Notes under the pieces: model-generated
Databases searched by the model: none
What the model was told of the DNA's origin: nothing
Seen by the model: the letters and a program-made list of their open reading frames with translations, nothing else
Assembly (NCBI GenBank): GCA_033439295.1
Contig: JAVTLE010000013.1
Coordinates: 1,922,001 to 1,986,000 of the forward strand
Source: Deuterostichococcus epilithicus
Lineage: Eukaryota; Chlorophyta; Trebouxiophyceae; Prasiolales; Stichococcaceae
Direction: 5' to 3'
Length of the DNA: 64,000 nucleotides
Program-made: the position numbers and the translations under genes
Shown: positions 52,739 through 63,686 of the stretch, one piece after another
Position numbering within the stretch: position 1 is the stretch's first letter
How the letters are laid out: the number at the start of each line of letters is the position of its first letter

Positions 52739-55700
52739 TCAACCTCGCGCGATGTCGCGCAGCATGCCGCTGACAAACTTCTGCTTCTGCGCCGCCGGCC
52801 AGAAGGGGTTGCGCTTGACCACCTCTAGGCTGTTGGCCACGTGCGACGCCATCGGGTGGTCTGGCGGCAATGCCGCCGCCACCATCTCATCCAGGCTCTG
52901 CTCTTCCATCTGCGAGGCGAGTGAGACTCGATATCACGCTCCAGCGATAACAGCTTTGGCGGTGCAAGCTTCCACCTGCAGTCCCGTCGCTGGCTCGACT
53001 ATGGCGACCTGGAGGCGGGTCCGAAGCAGCTCGACCAGGCCATGACTTGTCCTGCAATGAGTGCTGCTCTACGACACGCAACTTCCCGCGAGCGGAGCCG
53101 ATACACCGCAAAGGCTCGGCAGCGCAGCTGGCCGGCGCTGCGGACAAAGCGAAATGCATAGCAGCATTCAAAGCGCAACGTACCTGGGAGTTGCGGCCCT
53201 CCAGGAGGGCGCGCACATCGTCAAAACCGTCGAGGGCGGTCACAGCATGCGCCTCCCACTCCGCCTCGCTCTCGATGCCCAGCCGCGCCATCAGCGCCGG
53301 CTTGAACGCGTCCAGCACCTGCGCATTGTTTTCGTGTTTCTCATCATATCAGTCCGTGGTCGCATTGTGTTCCGTCCAAACGGAACCGGCCCGCCCGGCC
53401 CGCGCCGGCCACCAGGACGATGGTGGGCTTGCACCAGCGGCGATGTATTCAGGTTGCTGTGACGGTGCAAAGCGCTTGACGCAAGTCCAGGACGGTGCGG
53501 ACTTTACTGAGGGGGGAAATCCGGGCATGCGACTGCTGGCCGGTGAAGCAGGGACCCTATGGCCCGTCGCCTCCGCCTGCGCGAACAGCCTTGCAGGCCA
53601 GGGAAGGAGGTAGGCTGTTGGGATTGTAAATGTGGGCTGTTGGGCTAGCAAAGAGGGACGCGTCCTCCGCACCTTAGCCGGGTCGCGCTCCTCGGGCGTC
53701 GGGCGGCGAGGCGTGGTGCCGATAGAGAAGTTGTACTCCTGCTCATAGTCCATCTGCGGTCCAGCGAATTTGTTGGACTGGAAGTGCATCCGTTGAGCAA
53801 TTGACCAAATCTGACAAAGCTTCTAAACCTATATTCGATCCAGCACGCAAGGGCATCCGCCGCTGCAGGCCCGCCTGCTGAGCCGGGCAAGGAAGAGCAC
53901 TCTATGCTGGAGCTGTCCAGAGCAGAGGCACGTGTGAGGCGCTGTGGAGCCTCCTGCACATTTCATGCGGTGGCCGTTGTCCTTCAAGCATGCTGCATGT
54001 CGCGGCACCTGCCGCACACTGTTGTTCGCATATGCCGTGGAGCGAAGCGGAGCTCAAGGGTCGGCGAGGGGCACCTCCATGGCGCGGTGGAAGTCGCGGA
54101 TCTCCTCCTTGTCCCACCGCCAGTCGGTGACCTCGCGCGGGTCCGGCGGCGGCTGGTCCTCATCCGCCAGCAGCGCCTCCATCCGCGCAATCTGCGGCGC
54201 AGCGGCGGCCAGGCTCGCGAGACAGGTCCCCGACCCGGCTTGTGGAGCAGCAGGACTCGAACCCGATGTGCCGACAGCAGCAAAGGAAATGTGCTAAAAC
54301 CGTCTGCAGCGCAGCACCCCGGACAGAGCATGGGCCGCTTGCAAGGCTTTGGGCATGGACGTGGTTGACAGGCTGCCTGGTACTGGAGCCGCCTGTTCTG
54401 CGAATCTCGACAACTTCTTGCGTGCGCTCAGATATCCGCATGCCCAAGCATCTGCAGCCTCGTGCCTTGGGCTCCAGTGCGACGCCGTGCGCCCAATGGA
54501 GGTCAGGCCGGATGAGAAGAGTTGGCAACTGGAGAGCTGCACACCCGGCTGTTTGGAGGAGGCAACCATGCCGGCCGCCTGCGGCGTCGCCAGAAATAGA
54601 AGAACCACAAGCCAGAGTCTGGAGGCTGCTTGGGGGAGGCGATGCCCGCCGCGTTGCCAGCGCCGCCGAACAGAGAACAACAGGCCAGGTCCTCGAGGAG
54701 GGCTTGGGGAGACGACAATGTCGGCTGCCTCCAGCGAGCTGGGTGTGACCAAAAGCTCGCCTGCTTGGGGGAGGCAACCATGCCCGCTGCCTCCAGCTCC
54801 GCCAGCTGCGCGTCCACTTCCTTCAGCTGCGCCCAGTCGTCCTCGGTGAGTGCCTCGATCGTCTCGGGCGTCACGTCGATGGAGTCCCACAACGCCTGCC
54901 CATCTGCCGCCTCCTGCTGCGCCTGCCGCCGCGCGGCAAAGGCCTGTTCGAAGGTGAGATAAACGTATCAGCACCTGGCATAGTGACACCTGGCACCGCA
55001 GAATCCCTGCAGAGAGAGGCCGTGCAACCCGGGCTGTGCTGGATGGGGTGGCCTTGATCCTCCACCAACGGCGCCTCCCCAGTCAGGGTTTCCATAAGCA
55101 GGAGGCCCCGCGCTCCAATGGTCTATAGCAGGGCGTAAGATCACAGCAAACCACCAAGTCGGCTGGCAGACGGCTGGTCGGCAGACGAACAGCAGAGGAA
55201 CACTTTTACAGCATAAGCGCATCACCTCGTTCAGGGGGCCCGTTGTTAAAAGACTGCATAGCACGCACAAGGCGGCAAACAGAGTTTGCAGGGCAGATGA
55301 CGGCTACATAAGCACCTCGTTCAGGGGGTCGTTGCTGGGGAACTGCATGTAATCGGCGCGACGTGCAACGAGCTCCGCCTCTGACGGCTCATCGTCATCG
55401 TCAAAGCGGGAGGAGCGCCGTGGCGGCGGCCTGCCCTCTGCCCCATCAAAGCGCCTGCAGATAGGTGCGCTCATTGGCCAGCTCCGGTTTTAAGCAGAGT
55501 GGACTGCCTGCAAACAGCGCCTGGAGGCAGTTTTGCTGCAGTGCCTGCGCGCTTCAAGTCATGTGAGCAGTCTTGACAAGTTCTCAGCCGGAACTGCAGC
55601 AGCATGACCGTGCACTGCATGGATGGTCTGCAGTGCTTCAGCTGGGCCATATTGTCACACAGACTGCCTCACCGCTGCATCTGGCCCTGCTGACCGCCCA

Positions 55701-56995
55701 TGGGCGGCCGCGGCGGGCCGCGCTGCTGCGGGAAGCGGCGCTGTGGGGGCGGCCGCTCGGCGGAGCGGGTTGCATCGTCTCGCTGCCCGCTGCGCCTCCG
55801 CTCGGAGCCCCCTGCACCCCGCTGCTGCTCCTGCGGGGCAAACTGCTGCTGCGGCTGCTGGCCCTGCGGCCGCTGGCCCTGCTGCCGGGACGGCGGCGCT
55901 CCGAGGGACGGCGGGCCGCCGCGGTCGCGGCCAGGATTACCGCCGCGGCCGCCGGCAGGGCCGCTGCCGCGGCCGCGCTGCATCCGCAGCTGCGGCGGTC
56001 CGCCGCTGGGCCCCCGGTGCGGCAGGGGCCGCCGCTGCTGCTGCGGAGGCTCGCCTCCACTGCCCTGCTGCACTGCCGACGGCGCCATGCTCGCCTCCTT
56101 CAAGCCTGCACAGGACGGAGATTGTGCCTGCTGGAGATCCGTTGGCGGTTTGCAGCCACATATTCCTGAGCATCTCGACATCCTCGAACTCAGCGCGCAA
56201 TGCGGAAGCTGTGTGCTGAGGTGAGGACGTGGTGGAACCATCGCCTGTAATTCTGGCACCAGAATCGCAGCAGCAGCACCTAGGTTGTCCGCCAGCCTGC
56301 TAGCAACACGGCCGCGACCGGCCTCCGGCTGCCGCCGCGCACGATCCGAGCCTGGCCCAGGCCCCGCGTCCTGCCGCTGCGGCCCCGGCTGCGGGGGCGC
56401 TCCAGGCGCGGGCGCATGCTGCTGTTGTCCTACAAAGCGCGGCGGCTGCTGGCCTCCGCGTCCACGGCCGGCGCCTGATGCGTGACGGCGCAGCAGGTTG
56501 GCACACGTAGGGTGCAGCGCGTCATCACGGCAGAGACTTTCGGGCATTCTTATCCTTGGGCAGCAAAGTACAAGAGGAGCATGCCAACTCGCTGCCCGCT
56601 GATCGGCTGCTTGGTGTGTGCGACGGCGACATGCAAAAACATTGCCTTGCATGTCCCAAAGTCGGCCTCGAAGCGGAGCGAGGCTCCAATGCAGCAGTCA
56701 ATTATGCTGCGATTGTGGCTGTAGATGCAGTCGTACTGTTCTGCACCGAGATCAAGACGCGCGCCGCATGCCACAATCCTGAAATATACAGGGCACATAT
56801 GGGTGAACTGCTACTGAAGCGTCGTGCACCTGCTGCGGCGGGTTGAACTGATGCAGGCGCCTTGGCGCTACCAGACGCGTCATCTTCTGTCGCAAAGCGG
56901 GCAACCTGCAGCGTTTGACAGGCGGGATTGCTGGCCCATGCCGTCCGTGATATCACGCTGTGACCCTGGCTGGCCAAACCCAAAGCCCTCCTCAT
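52739..56995 (-). CDS. Predicted mitochondrial Pro/Gln-rich protein with a conserved-looking C-terminal domain, function unknown
   Basis: The start at 56995 gives MRRALGLASQGHSVISRTAW ... RFAT, a mitochondrial-type presequence; an in-frame Met at 57142 would lengthen it. The next exons (about 56477-56290 and 56109-55670) encode low-complexity Gly/Pro/Gln/Arg tracts. The folded-looking part is C-terminal: FDDDDEPSEAELVARRADYM (near 55390), LWDSIDVTPETIEALTEDDW (exon 54943-54779), PPPDPREVTDWRWDKEEIRD (54191-54075), FQSNKFAGPQMDYEQEYNFS (53810 to about 53674), FKPALMARLGIESEAEWEAH (near 53290), and MEEQSLDEMVAAALPPDHPM with RNPFWPAAQKQKFVSGMLRD near the stop at 52739. The style resembles mitoribosomal or organelle RNA-associated proteins, but no family is recognised. 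The intron below 54779 carries exon-derived repeats. Confidence 0.65.
54550..54800 (-). repeat. Tandem exon/donor-derived repeat inside an intron
   Basis: Four imperfect units start near 54552, 54633, 54702 and 54765, at a spacing of about 65-80 nt. Each contains a version of TTGGGGGAGGCAACCATGCC followed by GCTGCCTCC (plus strand). The unit at 54765-54800 overlaps the end of the coding exon (LEAAGMVASPKQ on minus); the others lie in the intron. They look like repeated copies of the exon end plus its donor. Confidence 0.65.
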
Positions 56996-57340
56996 TGTAG
57001 GCTGTGACTGATGCAGGTTTGTGATCTGGGTTTGGCGATTTGCAGTGCTCTTTGCGGTGCACCTTGCTGCTGCTGCCAGCGCAGGAAGCGGCTGTTTTCC
57101 TGTTGTTTTCCGTAACGGCTGAGCGGCTGGCAAACGCGACATATATCAAAGTGCGTGTTACTTGACGACGTTCAAGACACTATCCTGACACCGCACCAGC
57201 TTTGAGTTGCCATCTTAGCCACCGAACTCTCAATCCAACCTGAGGCACCGTTGCGCGCAAGAAGTCCTCCGTAGTCGGCTGAACTCGAGTTGGCTGAACT
57301 CCATTCCGCCGCCGGGCATCTCTCGAAAAGCAGCACGTCT
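56996..57340. promoter_or_regulatory. Short divergent intergenic region
   Basis: 345 bases separate the presequence-bearing gene (minus) from the FYV7-like gene (plus). If the minus gene starts at 57142, only 198 bases are shared. An AT-rich CATATATC lies near 57140. Confidence 0.45.
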
Positions 57341-58401
57341 ATGCCAAAGCCCGCTGGACACGGCGGTGCCCACAAGAAGGGCGGCAGACCGAAGCCTAGC
57401 CTCAGCGCGCTCAGCGGCTTTGCCTCAGCAAAGGCGTCCACGTACGACAAGCAGGCTCGGAAGCAGAAGGAGCGGGCGCTCAACAGTAAGGTCGTCAACA
57501 AGTACCGAAAGCTCAAAGCGCGGCTGCAGGCGCCGGGCGGCACAGCATTCAAGGTCCGCGGGGTGCTGGGGACCCTCTTGAAACTCGAAGACTTGACAGC
57601 TTTGCACGCTTGTGATCCCTCAGCCACACCCAATGCATGTCCAGGTCGTCAGACGGAATGAAGCACTGCCAAGCTGACACGTCGAGACGGCTGAGGTCAC
57701 GAAAATTCGATGCTTGCAGGCGGATGCCGCATCGCTGCAGCACACCGAGCGCATGAGCAATGAGGTGCAACAACGGCCGTCGCAACTGCAGCAGGAGGGT
57801 GCCGCAGCCAGCCCTGCAGGTGGGCCTCATCTTTGCCATCTGCAAGGCCATGCTGGCGCCTGGGCAGGCATAGTTGTCAGCACTGCACGCCAGGCGAACT
57901 GGAGGTGACTGATCCAACAGGCTCGCACGCAGGTGATGGTGACGAGCGCGAAGCACGCCCGGGCAAGCGGCTGAAGCATGGCGGCAAGCAGAAGCGGGTC
58001 CCGCACCTGCAGCGGATAGCCCAGGAGAAGGAGGCCGAGCGGGTGACGCTTCCAGTCCATGTCCAAGTGCTCGCGTCGTAACAGACGGGTGTCAAGATAC
58101 GGTCCATGATGCTGTGGTGAGCATACACCGGCCAACATCGTGGCTTCGGAGATTCCGAACCTGCGCCGAGCTTGCCTGCCTCTCAAAATCCAGTAGCTTG
58201 CATCACTGCCTGCGACAGGCGGAGGTGCAGCGGGAGAAGGAGGAGCGGCGGCGGGCGGCGGATGCGCGGCGGGAAGCTGCCGCCAAGGTGCAGCAGCGGC
58301 GCAAGCAGCAGTCGGCGTTGTTCCGCAAGAAGACGCGCACGGGGCAGCCGGTCATGAAGTACCGCATCGGTAAGGTGCTAGAGCAGCTGCAGAAGGCTTA
58401 G
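57341..58401 (+). CDS. FYV7-like rRNA-processing protein (198 aa)
   Basis: FYV7 acts in 18S rRNA maturation in the nucleolus. Four exons close in frame: 57341-57553, 57720-57798, 57921-58042 (or from 57933) and 58219-58401. The protein is very basic: MPKPAGHGGAHKKGGRPKPS, STYDKQARKQKERALN, KVVNKYRKLKARLQ, EARPGKRLKHGGKQKR and REKEERRRAADARREAA. It ends with KKTRTGQPVMKYRIGKVLEQ and LQKA, close to the (R)T.(R/K)GQP.M..RI..LLE.I end of the FYV7 family. The N-terminal Lys/Gly patch would serve as nuclear/nucleolar signal. The short, compositionally biased family makes the name less than certain. Confidence 0.75.
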
Positions 58402-58812
58402 GCTTGAGGACGTTCAGGGGGCTGGTGTCGCAAGCGGGGGCGGCAAAGGGCAGCGGGGTGCAGCAGCCTGGCATGGGCTGCAGACAATTTGTGCTCGATC
58501 TGACAGTGAATCCCGAAGTCGTCATTGCACGTGAAGCAGAGTGTGGGTGTGGCAACGATCCAGGGTTGGAGCTTCGAGTCTCCAAATCTTCGAAGACTCC
58601 AGGACCTTCCACTGCAGATCCTTGTGACTCATACCCAGTGCTCTTCACGTCGCGGACTGCACTCTGCTACCTCCGCATTCGCTCACCAAAGAAAAGTTTT
58701 GGTCGAGGTGAAACCAATCTATTGGCTTCAAGCTGCCGAAGGCAACATTGCCACACCCTAGCTTCACTGCAGCTCCGTAGCACTGCATATTATTGGACGT
58801 GCAGTAGCCACC
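58402..58812 (+). other. Intergenic region upstream of the tandem small-protein array
   Basis: It holds the 3' end of the FYV7-like gene and the promoter of copy A. Nothing coding was recognised. Confidence 0.4.
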
Positions 58813-60133
58813 ATGGCTCAGCTTCGTGGAGCCTTCTTGCGGCTCACAAGCCTCTCAAACTTCGCTGCTTCTTCGTCAGAGGTGACATCAACGAAGCTCC
58901 GATTCGCCACCTCCATCAGGTGGAACCCACTCCCGATGACAGAAACACCTCTTGTGATGCAGCTCAACGCGTAGAAATCTGAAACATGAAAACCGGTTCG
59001 AAACAGGGTGACGCTGGCATTGTCAGGCTCTGCACTCCGCGCAGAGCTGCGGCATTGCACCGGAAAAGGAAATGGCCTGCGTTTCCTGGCTGGTGAGCAT
59101 GGTGAATTTCAAATACAGGACCTTCGGTGCTGGCAGCCACTCTTCGGACAATGACCCAGAGGTGAGCTTCTGCTTCGGAGGGATCGGTGCATAGGCGGTA
59201 CTAGCCAGGCCCAGTTGCATGCAACTTCGAACGATCCAGCTGTTTGGCTCCGGAGTTGCTATGCTTTGGAGCTCGATTGAGCACATCGCTGCGCACTGCT
59301 ATCATATTCCGACCATGACAGGCCATGAGCCACACACACCGGGCAGTTTGCCTTGGAAGTACTCGCCACACACATCTGGCAGTTGCTCTTTAAGGTGGTT
59401 CATGTGTCTGGTCCAGGTCCTTGAGAAAGAGAAGCAGAAGAACCTGCGCGGGTGCGATTCTCTTATTGCGCACCCTCTCTTGGACTGCAGATCGGGTTTC
59501 GATGCTTCTATTTGAGAATCATGTGCATCACGAATGGTGGCAGAACATGATTCTGCAGGGAGCAGTCGTCGCCACACGTGGAAGGCTGGAACGAGGACCT
59601 GGCAAGCGACTCCGAGGCTGCGGTACGTCTCCTCTTGTTGATGTTTGCGCCAGCTCTCTGGCACCACATCATAGAACCTGTCGAAGTTTTTCAAAGTGCG
59701 ATGCAGCATTCGCCCATTTTCAGGTGAAGGCCGACCGACACGTGGCTGACGAAGACCACGATAAGCACATTGAGGATCTTCAGGACCTCTCTGAAAAGGC
59801 ACACGCAGAGGACCATGGGAAGCAGTAGCTCTGGTATGGTCACGCTTTCAAATCGGACAACAGCCAATGTCCAGCATCATTGCCACCTGCAGCTATGCAG
59901 GTAGCAGCCACCATGGACCTGCCCTGGACCTGCTCATCACGTTCATTGTATCACCACCAGGTCTTGATGTAGTCTGCTGCATATGTGTGCAGATCAAGGC
60001 GGACCGGCATGCGGACAGCCATGATGTGGAGGCGTTGATGGATCACACCGTCAAAAAAGTCTCAGAGATCCACGAGGAGAATGGCACAGTGACAACGACC
60101 AGCAAGGTTACGGAGACCTTCAAGACGGGGTGA
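58813..60133 (+). CDS. Small presequence-bearing protein, tandem family copy A (117 or 129 aa by alternative last exon)
   Basis: Exons 58813-58919, 59119-59161, 59417-59451 and 59559-59622 are followed by either 59724-59828 (exon 5a) or 59993-60133 (exon 5b); both are phase 0 with stop codons. The start sits in ACCATGG context. The N-terminus MAQLRGAFLRLTSLSNFAAS ... RFATSIR is a mitochondrial-type presequence. The mature part reads TFGAGSHSSDNDPE, VLEKEKQKNLRG, GWNEDLASDSEAA, then 5a (VKADRHVADEDHDKHIEDLQ) or 5b (IKADRHADSHDVEALMDHTV). Exon 5b resembles the last exon of copies B and C more than 5a does and gives a length (129) close to copy B. The family is not recognised; the mature protein is small, charged and probably helical. 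Function unknown. Confidence 0.78.
59724..59828 (+). other. Proximal last exon 5a of copy A
   Basis: Follows TTTTCAG, phase 0, 34 codons plus TAG. It encodes VKADRHVADEDHDKHIEDLQ and a short acidic end, and lacks the HTVK motif of the other copies. Confidence 0.7.
59993..60133 (+). other. Distal last exon 5b of copy A
   Basis: Follows GTGTGCAG, phase 0, 46 codons plus TGA. It encodes IKADRHADSHDVEALMDHTV KKVSEIHEEN and so on, aligned with the last exons of copies B and C. No exons 1-4 of its own lie in the 164 bases before it. Confidence 0.75.
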
Positions 60134-60778
60134 CGGACGCGAGCTTCCCGAACTGCAGTCCTGAGGAGGAGGTGCCTGATACGGCCGCCTGTCCCAGTTT
60201 GCTGACGGCCTCACGGCCGTCACAGTTTGCTCTCGGCTTGAGTCGGCATAAGTATCATCCCGTTTGATGGTGTCTTGGATCTTGTCGCTTGTGAACTTCC
60301 GCACCACTTGGTCATTATCGTAGTTTCTAGGCATTTCGAGATTGTCGCACCAGCATTCAGGAAGTGCAGCAAAACTGCGGCGGTGATGCATGAGTGTGTG
60401 CGGCGTTGTAGGTAACTCACGGATGTCTTTCCATGCATCCAGTATTTAGATGGCTGCAAGTTAGCCAATCGAGACCGACTGTGCGTAGATTGCTTCCCAC
60501 TTTCTTCAAAGAGGTGCGAAAGCACGTCCCCTCGGAAAGACCCAGAAATAGCATCTTTCTCGGCAGCTTCTCGCGGACTGATACAATAATGCTGCATAAA
60601 CAGGAGTGCAGAACAGATTCTGCTTGCACAACAGCTTGCTGACTCTCTCAAGAAAGCCTGTGTGCTGCGAGCTTGTCTGGGCTTCTCCCTGAGGTGCTCG
60701 TCCAGCTGTCAGCGAGACATCGGCAGATTGTTGCGTTTTGGCACAACCTTCGGCAACGTTCAAACAGCAGGTTCAACT
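60134..60778. other. Intergenic region between copies A and B
   Basis: 645 bases without a supported exon; presumably the 3' end of copy A and the promoter of copy B. No remnant of a further copy was recognised. Confidence 0.4.
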
Positions 60779-61784
60779 ATGCTGCGGGGCAGTATGATGC
60801 GGCTAAACCAGTTTACAGCGCCACTGGGCGGGTATCAGCCCGCCCCACGTCCGCTCGTGAGGTGTGCGCATGTGCGCAGATTGACTGACGGACGGCGCCG
60901 TGCAAGCCAGCGGTCTCATTGGCGCATTGCGCACATGCAGCAGCTTCGAGCGCCTTCTGGACGCATCTGAAGGACGTATGCTAGAGTGGAGAGCTCTCTA
61001 ACCTACCCATGTGGTTGTGCGCAGAACCTTTGGGTTTGGGAGCCATGCCGCGGACAATGACCCTGAGGTGAAATCCTGGTCTGCTCGATCAGGATTCAGC
61101 CAGCAAATGGGCTCAACTCAGAAGCTGACTAGACTCTGACACGTGATGCAGCCACAGAATTTTTCGAAAAGTCAGCACATTGCTGTCCACCGCCGCGATG
61201 GTTGCACTGCCCTCATGTCGGCTTTTCGTGTCCCACACCTGGCAGCAGCAACAGCACACAATCTTTGTGGCTGTCCAGATTCTCGAAAAGGAGAAGCAGA
61301 AGAACCTGAAAGGTAAGGGAGCACGAAACTTATCTCCTTTTCCTACTTGCTGACTGCTGACGCATCACCAGCGGCCAAATGGCGTCTTGCTCCGTTTCTG
61401 CAGGAGAACAGGTGTCGTCGATCAAGTCGGCGCCGGGCTGGAATGAGGCCCTGGCATCCGACAGCGAGGCTGCGGTGAGTCGCATGCGCACTTCGCAGGC
61501 TAGCTCTGCGCATGTCACTTTATAGGCACGAGGGCTGGTCGGCATTTGCGCATGGAGAGAACACAGAACAGCGTGCGAAACAGCCTACTGTGTTGACGGC
61601 GGCCTGCTGACGCCGGGCGCAGGTCAAGGCGGAGCGGCATGCCGACGACGTCGAGAGCATTGAATCGCTACAGGAGCACACGGTAAAGACGGTGCAGGAA
61701 TTGCACAACGGGCCAGACGGCGCCAAGGTTTCGAGCAGTGTCGAGGCGGAGGTCAAATCCGGGGCCGGCAGCAGCAATGCCTGA
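60779..61784 (+). CDS. Small presequence-bearing protein, tandem family copy B (130 aa)
   Basis: Five exons close in frame with the same layout as copy A: 60779-60861, 61025-61067, 61279-61312, 61404-61474 and 61623-61784. The protein begins MLRGSMMRLNQFTAPLGGYQ, a mitochondrial-type presequence. It continues TFGFGSHAADNDPE, ILEKEKQKNLKG, EQVSSIKSAPGWNEALASDS, EAAVKAERHADDVESIESLQ and EHTVKTVQELHN, ending in a Ser/Gly-rich tail. Exon 2 is exactly 43 nt in both A and B. No membrane segment or catalytic motif was seen. The GW.E.LASDSEA..KA(D/E)R core is the likely functional element; similar short motifs occur, from memory, in some plant and fungal mitochondrial proteins of unknown function. 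Confidence 0.82.
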
Positions 61785-62320
61785 TGGCCTTGCCGCTGCA
61801 TGCCGCGTGATCAGCTGCTCCATGCATGTGTGCACAGCCAATGTCTGTGGGCAGTACCGGCCGAGACATAGCGCCCGTTGATTGGCTGTCATGCGCTGCA
61901 TGCCCTAGCAGTAAGGCACGGTGGCGGGTTGCATCGGCTGTTGTTTGCCTAGGCCATTAGGGCGGGCTAAGCGTAGCTCTTAGCGGTAAACTCAGGAGCT
62001 ACCCCTTGCACTTACTAGAGGGAACGACACCCTACATGTGTGGAAGCCCTCCCCTCCTGATTGGGCTAGGTTGAAATCCAGCTTCATGAATCTACATCTA
62101 GATGCAACACGTGACACACGCGTTCATGTTCCGAAAGCAAGAATGCTCTCAGCAAGAAGAAGGTGGTGCAGTCCGTCGTGCAGACTCCGCAGTAAAGCTC
62201 CTGCAATACGCTACTGCTCGAGCCCTTCGTCCTTGCTACGAACACACCACTGCCGAGCACCCCATGAACAAGTGCCGAATGCGCCAGTAACCGAGCGCAG
62301 ACCCGCTGAGTGTTTGCAGC
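61785..62320. other. Intergenic region between copies B and C
   Basis: 536 bases with no supported exon and no visible remnant of another family member. Confidence 0.4.
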
Positions 62321-63418
62321 ATGATGGCAGGCAGTCTTCGGGGCAGTCTCATGCGCCTGTCAACCGCGGAATTTCCGGCGGTAGTATGTGCAACCCAGAT
62401 GCCATTTCAGCCGTTCAGATCTTTCGGGTTCGGCAGCCATTGCTCGGACAACAACCCAGGTCCGCGCTACTCCAGCAATCCCTTGATTCTAGGGTAGATC
62501 TGCAAGCGAGCGAGCCTTTCCGCAGCGCCTTTGTCACTGGCTCGTTGGTGCACAGCGCTGACGACCCTCTTCAGAGAAGCTCCCAACCCTGGGTACTTGC
62601 TTGAGCGCATGTAAGGCTCTTTGTCTGCCTGGCTTCACCCTGTGCCTTGATGTGTAGCCACAGTGTCTTGTGGCTGGGTGTACAGACATCATATCTCGGG
62701 AGAAGGAGCGGAACCTGCGGGGTGCGTCCTACTTCGATGAGCATCTCAATGATCAAGACCATCAGCACAGAAGGAGCAGTCATTTCTCGTGCATATGTTT
62801 TGTATGATGACATCGATCCTTTAGTATAGCTCACCCGCAGCTGCACCTTGTGAAGTTTGTGCTGCTGGTAGATTGGTGCAACGAACCCAGCCTGAGTCAA
62901 CTTTGAACTATCCAAATGCGAAGGAATTGACAAACAGTACTCAACCATCATCCCTGGCTGGTCCGAGCTGCTGGCGTCCGATTCGGAGGCTGCGGTGAGT
63001 CTTGTGAGCAGCAGGTGCTGCAGCGGCAGCCGATGCCACGAGTGTAATGGCGGCACACTGAATGACAATCATGACGGATGCAGGCTTCCAGATTGTAGTG
63101 CAACTGGTTGGTTGCAGCTTCTGTCCATATGTCTGTGAGGCATACAGGATGCCGGCTGACATGAGCAGCCCACCGCAATCATACGAATGTGCGCAGGTCA
63201 AGGCGGAGCGCTTTGTCACCGACGCCACAACCATGGAGTCGCTGCAGAAATTCACGATGCAGCTCATCCACGAGATGTACCACCAGCCAGGCGGCTCAGT
63301 GGTCAAGGTGACGCGCGTGTTCGAGCAGCAACAGCAGCAGCAGGCCGTCCGCCCGCCGCACTTTGCACCTCGCAGCAAGACCTGGGCCGCGTTCAAGATG
63401 CGAGTCATGCCGCGCTAG
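62321..63418 (+). CDS. Small presequence-bearing protein, tandem family copy C (155 aa, diverged)
   Basis: Four exons close in frame: 62321-62459, 62686-62721, 62924-62994 and 63197-63418. The first combines what are exons 1 and 2 in copies A and B, with no intron: MMAGSLRGSLMRLSTAEFPA ... FRSFGFGSHCSDNNP. Then come DIISREKERNLRG, GIDKQYSTIIPGWSELLASD, SEAAVKAERFVTDATTMESL and QKFTMQLIHEMYHQPGG. The tail is unique: a polyglutamine run (VFEQQQQQQ) and a basic end KTWAAFKMRVMPR. The distance from the Gly before the variable stretch to PGW matches copy B. The exon 3 acceptor and donor have shifted phase relative to copy A, compensated at the junctions. It is more diverged than A from B but has no break in frame. 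Confidence 0.75.
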
Positions 63419-63686
63419 CCGCTGTGCAAGGTATGACGGTGGGGTGTGGCACCTGGCGATTACGCGTGCCAACAAGGGCGCTTCGCACCTACCTGACTCG
63501 TATGCAGTATGCTGAAGATACATTGTGCCTAGGCTGCCGAATGGTCATGCGGCAGTTTGGCAAATTTGGACGTTCATGTTGCAACTGTCACAGTCCCATC
63601 TACCAAGCGCAGCCATGGGTTTACGGTGGGCAATGCCAATCCGCGGTTTGTTCAATCATCATGGGACCCCCCTCAGGATACGAACC
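63419..63686. other. Convergent 3' intergenic region
   Basis: 268 bases lie between the stops of copy C (plus) and the right-edge gene (minus); nothing coding was recognised. Confidence 0.4.

Noticed and set aside
58818-59060. Minus-strand frame with TSDEEAAKFERLVSRKKAPR
   Set aside because: Antisense to exon 1 and intron 1 of copy A, which has matching splice phase and paralogue support.
59898-59992. Second CCACCATGG context before exon 5b, suggesting an independent short gene
   Set aside because: The frame from that ATG stops after 19 codons, and the only splice into 5b would need an intron of about 30 nt.
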